From Hyphomicrobiaceae bacterium (GTDB lineage Bacteria; Pseudomonadota; Alphaproteobacteria; Rhizobiales; Hyphomicrobiaceae), in NCBI GenBank assembly GCA_020442225.1, contig JAGRKR010000322.1, positions 1-9,485 of the forward strand: a stretch of 9,485 nucleotides of DNA. The letters run 5' to 3'. Every line of letters starts with the position of its first letter. The stretch's first letter is position 1. The notes beneath the pieces were generated by a model. The model searched no databases. It was not told the origin of the DNA and saw only the letters and a list, made by a program, of their open reading frames with translations. This document shows positions 1 to 5,870 of this stretch, piece after piece. The position numbers were made by a program, and so were the translations under genes.

Positions 1-1250
1 GTGAGGCGGGTGTGCCGTTCTTCTCGATCTCCGGCTCTGAGTTCGTCGAGATGTTCGTCGGTGTCGGTGCGGCCCGCGTGCGCGACCTGTTCGAGCAGGC
101 CCGCAAGACCAAGCCATGCATCATCTTCATCGACGAGCTCGACAGTCTCGGGCGCGTGCGCTCTGCCGGGCTGGGCGGCGGGCACGACGAGAAGGAGCAG
201 ACGCTGAACCAGCTTCTCGCCGAGCTCGACGGCTTCGATCCGCGCGAGGGCATCGTGCTGCTGGCGGCCACCAACCGTCCGGAGATCCTCGATCCCGCCT
301 TGACGCGCGCCGGACGCTTCGACCGTCAGGTTCTGGTCGATCGGCCGGACCGCGGCGGGCGCGAGGCGATCCTTCGCGTGCACATGCGCAAGGTCAAGAC
401 GGCACCTGACGTCGATGTCGAGAAGGTGGCCTCCATCACGCCGGGGTTCTCCGGCGCCGACCTCGCTAATCTCGTGAACGAGGCGGCTCTGGCCGCGACG
501 CGGCGCAACGGCGCTCACGTGCGTATGGAGGACTTCACCGTGGCAGTCGAGCGCCTGGTCGCCGGCCTCGAAAAGCGCTCGCGCCGTCTCAATCCGCATG
601 AGCGCCGGGTTGTCGCCTATCATGAGATGGGCCATGCGCTGGTCGCCTCGTCGCTGCCCGGCATGGATCCCGTCCACAAGGTTTCGATCATTCCGCGCGG
701 TGTCGGCGCGCTCGGCTACACGATGCAGCGGCCGACCGAGGACCGCTTCCTCATCACCCGCGCCGAGCTCGAGCAGCGCATGCAGATCCTGATGGGAGGG
801 CGCGCGGCGGAGGAGATCGTCTTCGGCGAGATCTCGACGGGTGCGGCCGATGACCTCGACAAGACGACGGAGATCGCCCGACAGATGGTGGCGCGGTTCG
901 GAATGGGCGGCGAGCTCGGCCAGATGGTCTACGATCAGTCGCGCAAGGGTTTCCTCGGCGACAACCGCATGGCGCCGGAGGCGCGGACCTATTCGGAGGA
1001 GACGGCGCGGGAGATCGATCTGGCCGTCAGGGCCATCGTCGATGCCGCCTACGCCAGAGCCAAGGACGTTCTCGCGCGACGCCGCGCCGAACTCGACGAA
1101 GGCACGCGCCTGCTGCTCGAGAAGGAGACATTGACGCCCGAGGAGTTCGCGCCATTGCGCTCGGCCCGCGATGCGTCGGACGACATCGGCCTCTCCGGCG
1201 CGACGCCCGCCGCGCCCGGCAGCAGTGGACGCGTGACCGCGACGACCTGA
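1..1250 (+). CDS. ftsH: ATP-dependent zinc metalloprotease FtsH, 5'-truncated by window edge
   Basis: This is the C-terminal part (415 codons plus stop; reading frame starts at base 3) of a membrane-anchored AAA+ protease that unfolds and degrades membrane and some cytosolic proteins. The N-terminal membrane helices and the Walker A loop lie upstream of the window. Visible in order are: the pore-loop region ([18 protein letters not shown]), Walker B (CIIFIDELD, bases 117-143), the second region of homology with arginine fingers ([12 protein letters not shown], then RAGRFDRQ), the small AAA lid ([16 protein letters not shown]), the zinc site HEMGH (bases 621-635) and the probable third zinc ligand Asp in GAADDL (bases 852-854). 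The first variable zinc-site residue is Met rather than the commoner Ala; ligands and catalytic Glu are intact. The tail after the protease domain is short. The annotation is secure from motifs. Whether this is the housekeeping copy or a paralogue cannot be told without the genome. Confidence 0.96.
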   Translation, partial: EAGVPFFSISGSEFVEMFVGVGAARVRDLFEQARKTKPCIIFIDELDSLGRVRSAGLGGGHDEKEQTLNQLLAELDGFDPREGIVLLAATNRPEILDPALTRAGRFDRQVLVDRPDRGGREAILRVHMRKVKTAPDVDVEKVASITPGFSGADLANLVNEAALAATRRNGAHVRMEDFTVAVERLVAGLEKRSRRLNPHERRVVAYHEMGHALVASSLPGMDPVHKVSIIPRGVGALGYTMQRPTEDRFLITRAELEQRMQILMGGRAAEEIVFGEISTGAADDLDKTTEIARQMVARFGMGGELGQMVYDQSRKGFLGDNRMAPEARTYSEETAREIDLAVRAIVDAAYARAKDVLARRRAELDEGTRLLLEKETLTPEEFAPLRSARDASDDIGLSGATPAAPGSSGRVTATT

Positions 1251-1295
1251 GCCCGTTTGCCGTCGCCGGGAGCGTAGATCGGGCGCTCGAGAGGG

Positions 1296-1310
1296 TGCGG
1301 TCCCACCGCA
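1296..1310 (+). other. Short hairpin downstream of ftsH
   Basis: A perfect 6-bp inverted repeat, TGCGGT then ACCGCA, encloses a CCC loop 45 bases after the ftsH stop codon. No T-run follows. It may be part of a 3' end structure with the larger hairpin at 1333-1355. Function is unproven. Confidence 0.35.
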
Positions 1311-1332
1311 AGTCGCAGGCGCAACCTCCAGC

Positions 1333-1355
1333 GAGCCGCCGCTCGGCGGTGGCTC
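1333..1355 (+). terminator. GC-rich stem-loop, possible 3' end of ftsH transcript
   Basis: The sequence folds into a 10-bp stem (GAGCCGCCGC against GCGGTGGCTC in register, including one G-T wobble) with a three-base TCG loop. It lies 83 bases after the ftsH stop and 127 bases before the patatin start. No T-tract follows directly (the next bases are TGCCGGCC), so it is not a classical intrinsic terminator. It could stop exonucleases or assist Rho-dependent termination. The rest of the 1251-1481 gap shows no gene and no convincing promoter. Confidence 0.35.
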
Positions 1356-1466
1356 TGCCGGCCCTCGCCATCAAAAATCTCAAGTCTTCCTATTTCCTGC
1401 CGATCTGGCACGATCCGGCCCTGACATGCAGGCGCCGATGTGGCCGCGGCGTTCGCAAATCGATTC

Positions 1467-1474
1467 GGGGGGAG
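1467..1474 (+). promoter_or_regulatory. Ribosome binding site deciding the patatin start
   Basis: GGGGGGAG ends seven bases before the ATG at 1482. It supports that ATG over an in-frame GTG at 1440, which lacks a comparable site and would add 14 unconserved-looking residues before the patatin domain begins. Confidence 0.7.
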
Positions 1475-1481
1475 ACAGGCG

Positions 1482-3827
1482 ATGCGTCAGACCGAGCAAC
1501 CGACGCTCGAATGCGATCTCGTCATGCGTGGCGGCATCACCAGCGGCATCGTCTATCCGCGGGCGGTTTCGGAGCTGGCCCGCCGTTACCGGTTTCGCAG
1601 TGTCGGCGGCACCTCGGCCGGGGCACTGGCGGCGGCAGCGACCGCCGCAGCCGAGTATGGCCGCGCCACCGGTCGCTCGCCGGGCTCTTTCGAGGCGTTG
1701 GCGCGGCTGCCGACGGATCTCGCCGCGCGCTCGGCCAGCGGCGAGGCGCCGAGGCTGATCGAGCTCTTCCAGCCGTCCAAGCAGACCAAGCCACTCTTCG
1801 ATATCGCGCTCGCGCTCATGAGCCGCAACGCGACGAGCCTCGCGAGCCGCTTCCTGAAGGCCGTGCGCACCATGGTGGGCGGCTTCCCCGTGCCCGCGCT
1901 GATCGGCGTCCTGCCGGGACTCTATATGATCTGGGCCGTGCTCATTCTCGCATTCAACATCCGCTTCGATGACATCGTTCCGGCAGCAAAAACGCATCTG
2001 TGGGCCCTGCTCGGGGGGGTCGCGGGGTACATCGTCCTCCTGGCGCTGGTCTTGCTGCCGGTGGGGCGGGCCCGCATCGTGATTACGGCCTTTGTCCTGG
2101 GAACGACAGGGTATATCGGCGCGCTCGCCTGGTATCTGCACGCTCGCGCCGGCACGCAGGGGTTGATCTACGCGCTCGACGTGGCCGGCGGTCTGTTCGT
2201 TGCGTTGATCATCAGCATGACCGGGGCCTTGCTGCTGGGAGCACTCGCGACCATCCGCAGGGCTCACAAGGCCATTCCGGCGGGCATGTTCGGGCTGTGC
2301 TCCGGCATGACTGAGCCGTCCGGCCGCGGTCAGCCGGCGGTGACGGACTGGCTGCACATCCAGATCCAGCGTTTGTCGGGCCTGCCGGCGAGCCGCCCCC
2401 TGACCATGGGCGATCTGTGGCTGCTCAATGCCTACGATCCGCGGCGGCCCAATACGCTGCAGGGCGAGCCGGCCATCGATCTCGCGCTGATGACGACGAA
2501 CATCACGCTGGGCATCGCGCATCGCTTTCCGCAGATGGAAGGCTGGCGGGGCGCCCTCTATTTCCGCAAGGACGAGCTCGCCAGGCTCTTTCCGCCGGCC
2601 GTGGTCGCCTGGATGGTTGCCCAGGCCGGAGCGCCCGAGGAGCACGTCGACGCCGGCGGCGGCTTCCACCGGCTGCCGTCCGCGGAGCACCTGCCCGTGC
2701 TGCTCGGCACGCGCATCTCCATGAGTTTTCCCTATCTCCTGAGCGCGGTGCCGCTCTACACCGTCAACTGGGCAGACACGGAGCATTTTGCCAGCACCGG
2801 CCGCTACCCGTTCGAGCGCTGCTGGTTCTCCGACGGCGGGTTGACCAGCAACTTCCCCATCCACTTCTTCGACGCGCCGGTGCCGTCGCGGCCGACCTTC
2901 GCCATCAATCTTCTGCCGGCCGAGACCCAGATCGATACGGTTGTCGTGCGCAAGATGCGGCGCGGTGCGCCGGAGGTGCACCGCGTCGAGCGCGTGAAGC
3001 GGGCCGGTCCGGGCGATCCTGGCGCCAATCCGCAGTGGCAATACGTCTGGATGCCCGGCGACAACGAGCCCGAAATCCATCAGGCCATGCGCTTCAACCG
3101 GTTCGATCGTCGGCCGGGGCCGCTCGGCGGCTTCTTCTGGGCGCTGTTCGACACGGCGCGCAATTCGGCCGATACGGCGCAGATGTTCCTTCCCGGCTAC
3201 CGTGATCGCATCGTGCACATCGCCATGCAGGAGCACGAAGGCGGCCTCAACCTCGACATGCCCCAGGAGATCATCGAGGCGCTCGGCATGCGCGGCGAGC
3301 TGGCGGGACGGCTGCTCACCGAGCGGTTCGCGCCCGACGTGCACGTCGAGACGCGCACGGGCGAGCCGATCGCGCTCGACTGGAACAACCACCGCTGGGT
3401 CCGCTATCGCATGTTCATGGCCTCCCTCGAGGCGACCGTGCGCGCATTCGCGACACGCTGGCAGAACGATGCGCAGAATGCCGATCGGCTGCCGCCCGGC
3501 TACTTGACGCTCAAGGATCTGCTGGAGCGGAGCCGCGACAGGATCGGCAGGGAGAACCTCGGCTGGTATTCCGAGGAGCAGTGGTTGCATGCCCGCGCCA
3601 ATACGGAGAGCCTCGTGGCTGCCGTCTCGACTTGGCAGTCGCCGCACGACACGTTCGACGCGACCGTGGACGAGCACGGTCAGCCGATTGCCATCGGCGG
3701 CGCGCCGGAGCCGCGTCCGCTGCTGCGTGTGGTGCCGCCCGACGAGATCTCGGCCCCCTCGGTCGCCAGCCAGACGCCCGGCCACCAGCAGATGCCGCCA
3801 TCTCGCATGCCCGAGCCGCGGCGATGA
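1482..3827 (+). CDS. Patatin-like phospholipase with a four-helix membrane insertion
   Basis: A 781-residue predicted lipid acyl hydrolase using a Ser-Asp dyad. Seen in sequence: the glycine-rich oxyanion motif (RGGITSG) near residues 16-22, the nucleophile elbow GTSAG with Ser45, and the DGG motif with Asp451 (FSDGGLTSNFP). Between them are four hydrophobic stretches at about residues 140-160, 172-194, 198-220 and 233-259, so the catalytic domain appears split by a membrane-embedded block. This makes the Ser-to-Asp distance about 406 residues, far longer than in simple patatins. No N-terminal signal peptide is seen, so the active site is probably cytoplasmic at the inner membrane. The roughly 330 residues after Asp451 are less recognisable and end in a polar, proline-containing tail. 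From memory, rhizobial proteins with a similar start have been annotated as an RpoH suppressor; this was not checked. The gene is convergent with the transporter pair, 3 bases away. Family is confident; substrate is unknown. Confidence 0.88.
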   Translation: MRQTEQPTLECDLVMRGGITSGIVYPRAVSELARRYRFRSVGGTSAGALAAAATAAAEYGRATGRSPGSFEALARLPTDLAARSASGEAPRLIELFQPSKQTKPLFDIALALMSRNATSLASRFLKAVRTMVGGFPVPALIGVLPGLYMIWAVLILAFNIRFDDIVPAAKTHLWALLGGVAGYIVLLALVLLPVGRARIVITAFVLGTTGYIGALAWYLHARAGTQGLIYALDVAGGLFVALIISMTGALLLGALATIRRAHKAIPAGMFGLCSGMTEPSGRGQPAVTDWLHIQIQRLSGLPASRPLTMGDLWLLNAYDPRRPNTLQGEPAIDLALMTTNITLGIAHRFPQMEGWRGALYFRKDELARLFPPAVVAWMVAQAGAPEEHVDAGGGFHRLPSAEHLPVLLGTRISMSFPYLLSAVPLYTVNWADTEHFASTGRYPFERCWFSDGGLTSNFPIHFFDAPVPSRPTFAINLLPAETQIDTVVVRKMRRGAPEVHRVERVKRAGPGDPGANPQWQYVWMPGDNEPEIHQAMRFNRFDRRPGPLGGFFWALFDTARNSADTAQMFLPGYRDRIVHIAMQEHEGGLNLDMPQEIIEALGMRGELAGRLLTERFAPDVHVETRTGEPIALDWNNHRWVRYRMFMASLEATVRAFATRWQNDAQNADRLPPGYLTLKDLLERSRDRIGRENLGWYSEEQWLHARANTESLVAAVSTWQSPHDTFDATVDEHGQPIAIGGAPEPRPLLRVVPPDEISAPSVASQTPGHQQMPPSRMPEPRR

Positions 3828-3830
3828 GGC

Positions 3831-4745
3831 TCACAGCTTGAAGAGCAGAACGCCTGCAACGATGACCAACATGCCGACGAGCTCTGCGCGGAGCAGCCGC
3901 TCGCCGAAATAGAAGCGCGAGATCACCAGGTTGAAGACGAGCTGCACCTGTGCGGCGGCGGCGACGTAGGCGGCGTTCTGCAGCGCCGAGGCGGAGAACC
4001 AGAAGATCGTGCCGAGCGCGCTCGTGACGCCGATGAACGTGCACAGGCCGCTGTTCTGCAGCGCCAGCTTGAGGCCCGCCGGCTGGCGCACGATGAACCA
4101 GGCGCCGAGCAGCAGGAACTGAATGAAGACCATCGTGACGGCGCCCCAGCCGGCCCGGTAGAGCGGGCTGCCGCTTTCGAGCGCCAGGATCGCTTCGCGC
4201 AGGGTCAGGTACGATAGCCCGAAGATGAGCGCCGTCAGCAGCCCGACCTGGGTCGGACGCCCGAGCAGCGTCTGCACGGCCGAGGCGTCGGCGGCTCTGA
4301 GCGTGCCGCGCAGTCGTCCCGCCGATACGAGGAGCACGCCGGCGAGGGTGACGAGGATGGCCACCCAGCCCGTCGACGATACCGGCTGCGCGAAGAGGAG
4401 CATGCCGATCAGCGCGGTCATGATGACGTCGACCTTCGACAGCATGGTGCCGACGGCGAAGTTTCCGAGCTGGAACAGATAGATCAGCGTCGCCGTGCCG
4501 AAGAACTGCAGCAACGCCGAAGCCGTGCAATAGGCCAGGAACGTCGCGTTGAGCTCGGGGCGCTCGCCACCGTGAACGGCCAGGAGTGCCAGGATGTAGA
4601 CGATGAGCAGGGGCAAACCGAACAGGGCCCGCACATACGTCGTGACCAGTGTCGGCATGCGCTGGTTGAGGGTCTTCAGGCCGGCAAGTCGCAGCGATTG
4701 AAAGAAGGCCGAGGCTGCCGCAAGCAGGATCCACAGATAATCCAT
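3831..4745 (-). CDS. EamA/DMT-superfamily transporter, second gene of a tandem pair
   Basis: A 304-residue inner-membrane protein made almost entirely of hydrophobic helices, with two EamA-like halves (about ten helices) as in the drug/metabolite transporter superfamily. The first half carries NFAVGTMLSKVDV and TALIG; the second ends with TSALGTIFWFSASALQNA, then FYFGER and VIVAGVLLF, the usual final-helix pattern of EamA repeats. The ATG at 4743-4745 is followed directly by the first helix (MDYLWILLAAASAF), which supports the start. It lies 18 bases downstream of its paralogue, so the two are very probably co-transcribed. Its stop codon is 3 bases from the convergent patatin stop, leaving no intergenic room for a terminator. 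Substrate cannot be deduced; DMT proteins move amino acids, sugars, nucleotides, amines or drugs. Confidence 0.88.
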   Translation of the reverse strand: MDYLWILLAAASAFFQSLRLAGLKTLNQRMPTLVTTYVRALFGLPLLIVYILALLAVHGGERPELNATFLAYCTASALLQFFGTATLIYLFQLGNFAVGTMLSKVDVIMTALIGMLLFAQPVSSTGWVAILVTLAGVLLVSAGRLRGTLRAADASAVQTLLGRPTQVGLLTALIFGLSYLTLREAILALESGSPLYRAGWGAVTMVFIQFLLLGAWFIVRQPAGLKLALQNSGLCTFIGVTSALGTIFWFSASALQNAAYVAAAAQVQLVFNLVISRFYFGERLLRAELVGMLVIVAGVLLFKL

Positions 4746-4763
4746 GGCGGCAGCTCGCCCTTT

Positions 4764-5684
4764 CTAGAGAAGCCTGAAGAGCAGGATGCCGGCCACCGTC
4801 ACGACGATGCCCGCCAGCTCCAGCGGCGAGACGCGCTCGCGAAAGTAGAGCCAGGAGATGAGGAGCGTGAAGACGACCTCGACCTGGCCGACGGCGCGCA
4901 CATAGGAGGCGTTCTGCAGCGCGAAGGCGGAAAACCAGCCGATCGAGCCGAGCGCGCTGGTGAAGCCGATGAAGCTCGAGATGCGCCGGTTGGGCCAGAG
5001 CTGGCCGAACACGGTCGGCTCTTTCCAGAGAAGCCAGATGCCGAGGAAGATCACCTGCATACCCGTGGCGACGACGACGGTCCAGGCGCCGCGCCACAGG
5101 TAGCTCTGATCGCCGAGCGTCAGCGTCGCCTCGCGCAGCAGCAGGTAGGAGAACGTGAACAGCAGGGCGCAGGCGAGCGCCACCTGGGTCGGCCACGACA
5201 CCAGCGACGACAGGAGCGACGAGCCCGGCGAGGACAGCTTCGCGAGGCCGATGCGACCGGCCGAAAGCATCAGCACGCCAAGCACGACGATGACCAGCGC
5301 GATCCAGCCCTTGGGCGTTATGGTCTCGGAGAAAACGAACGTTCCGATCAGCGCGGTCATCACGATATCGGTCTTCGTCAGCATCGTGCCGACGGCAAAA
5401 TTCTTCAGCCGGAACATGTAGATGAGCAGGGCGGTGGCGAGCACCTGCGCCAGTGCGCCGCCGAAGCAGTAGAGCAGGTAGTCGGTGCGAAAACGTGGTG
5501 CACCTCCCCCGACGAGCAGCAGCACGGCGACGAGGTAGGTGATCATGACGGGCAAGCCGAAGATCGATCGCACGTAGGTCGTGCCCATCGTCGACATGCG
5601 CTGGTTGAGGTCTTTCTGAGCCGCTGTCCGGACGGCCTGCATCAGGGCCGCGAAGATGCTGACCGGAATCCAGATGTGCTCCAT
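4764..5684 (-). CDS. EamA/DMT-superfamily transporter, first gene of a tandem pair
   Basis: A 306-residue predicted inner-membrane transporter with two EamA halves and about ten helices. The start at 5682-5684 is chosen because GGGGAGAGG lies just upstream and because the first helix begins at once (MEHIWIPVSIFAALMQ). A longer reading to 5813 would add 43 arginine-rich residues and run through the divergent promoter region. It is clearly paralogous to the next gene: both share LNQRM, TTYVR, FGLP, NFAVGTML, TALIG, PTQV, REA, TSALG, WFSA, ALQNA and a YF-ER motif in the last helices, roughly half of the positions by eye in the C-terminal third. The pair looks like an old tandem duplication retained as an operon. 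A heterodimeric or functionally divergent pair is possible. Substrate is unknown. Confidence 0.88.
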   Translation of the reverse strand: MEHIWIPVSIFAALMQAVRTAAQKDLNQRMSTMGTTYVRSIFGLPVMITYLVAVLLLVGGGAPRFRTDYLLYCFGGALAQVLATALLIYMFRLKNFAVGTMLTKTDIVMTALIGTFVFSETITPKGWIALVIVVLGVLMLSAGRIGLAKLSSPGSSLLSSLVSWPTQVALACALLFTFSYLLLREATLTLGDQSYLWRGAWTVVVATGMQVIFLGIWLLWKEPTVFGQLWPNRRISSFIGFTSALGSIGWFSAFALQNASYVRAVGQVEVVFTLLISWLYFRERVSPLELAGIVVTVAGILLFRLL

Positions 5685-5686
5685 CC

Positions 5687-5699
5687 CCCACCTCTCCCC
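5687..5699 (-). promoter_or_regulatory. Ribosome binding site of the first transporter gene
   Basis: Read on the minus strand, GGGGAGAGGTGGGG immediately precedes the ATG at 5684. The GGAG/GAGG core sits about 5 to 9 bases upstream, and the site rules for the short start against the 43-residue extension. Confidence 0.6.
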
Positions 5700-5736
5700 G
5701 CCGGCCGGTCTGGCCCGCTTGCGCCTGGGCAAACGA

Positions 5737-5751
5737 GCGTGCTTAGCACGC
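5737..5751. promoter_or_regulatory. Perfect 15-base palindrome in the divergent promoter region
   Basis: GCGTGCT-T-AGCACGC is a perfect inverted repeat with 7-base arms around one central base. It lies between the divergent transporter operon (start 5684) and the phospholipase/DUF4332 gene (start 5871). The half-site AGCACG recurs at 5768-5773, 23 bases further on. Position and symmetry suit an operator for a dimeric regulator acting on one or both genes. As RNA it would also form a short hairpin. No regulator gene is seen in the window, so the assignment is inference. Confidence 0.45.
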
Positions 5752-5792
5752 CTCAAGAGGGCTCCCAAGCACGTTGGCGGCAATGCCGTGTT

Positions 5793-5820
5793 TTGTGCGT
5801 GACGGCGACTCACCTATGGT
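5793..5820 (+). promoter_or_regulatory. Weak candidate promoter for the phospholipase/DUF4332 gene
   Basis: A TATGGT hexamer (5815-5820, 4 of 6 matches to the -10 consensus) has TTGTGC (5793-5798, 3 of 6) upstream with a 16-base spacer. Start of transcription would then be about 45 bases before the ATG. Matches are modest and chance is not excluded. Confidence 0.28.
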
Positions 5821-5860
5821 GCCGGCTCGCTTAGTCGATCACGGGTCGGACGATATCGCC

Positions 5861-5865
5861 GAGGG
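5861..5865 (+). promoter_or_regulatory. Ribosome binding site of the phospholipase/DUF4332 gene
   Basis: GAGGG lies five bases before the ATG at 5871 and supports that start, which is also where the conserved-looking protein begins. Confidence 0.6.
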
Positions 5866-5870
5866 CATCC

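Noticed and set aside
621..635. HEMGH instead of the commoner HEAGH in FtsH, considered as a damaged zinc site
   Set aside because: Both His ligands and the catalytic Glu are intact; only the variable position differs, so activity is expected to be normal.
1440..1481. Upstream GTG start for the patatin gene
   Set aside because: There is no good ribosome binding site at this position, while GGGGGGAG precedes the ATG at 1482 and the family-like sequence starts there.
1380..3785. 801-codon open frame on the minus strand opposite the patatin gene
   Set aside because: Its translation is arginine-, histidine- and glycine-rich without any domain, whereas the plus strand has clear patatin motifs. 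Long antisense frames are expected at this GC content.
3511..5691. 726-codon open frame on the minus strand across both transporter genes
   Set aside because: It is a shifted frame of the two EamA genes, low in complexity (Arg, Ala, His, Pro) and without membrane helices. It also runs into the end of the patatin gene.
5685..5813. 43-residue N-terminal extension of the first transporter
   Set aside because: It is arginine-rich, precedes a normal first helix, and a good ribosome binding site lies directly before the ATG at 5684.
4572..5834. 420-codon open frame on the plus strand opposite the transporters
   Set aside because: The product is rich in Gln, Arg, Glu and His with no recognisable domain, and the opposite strand has convincing transporter sequence.
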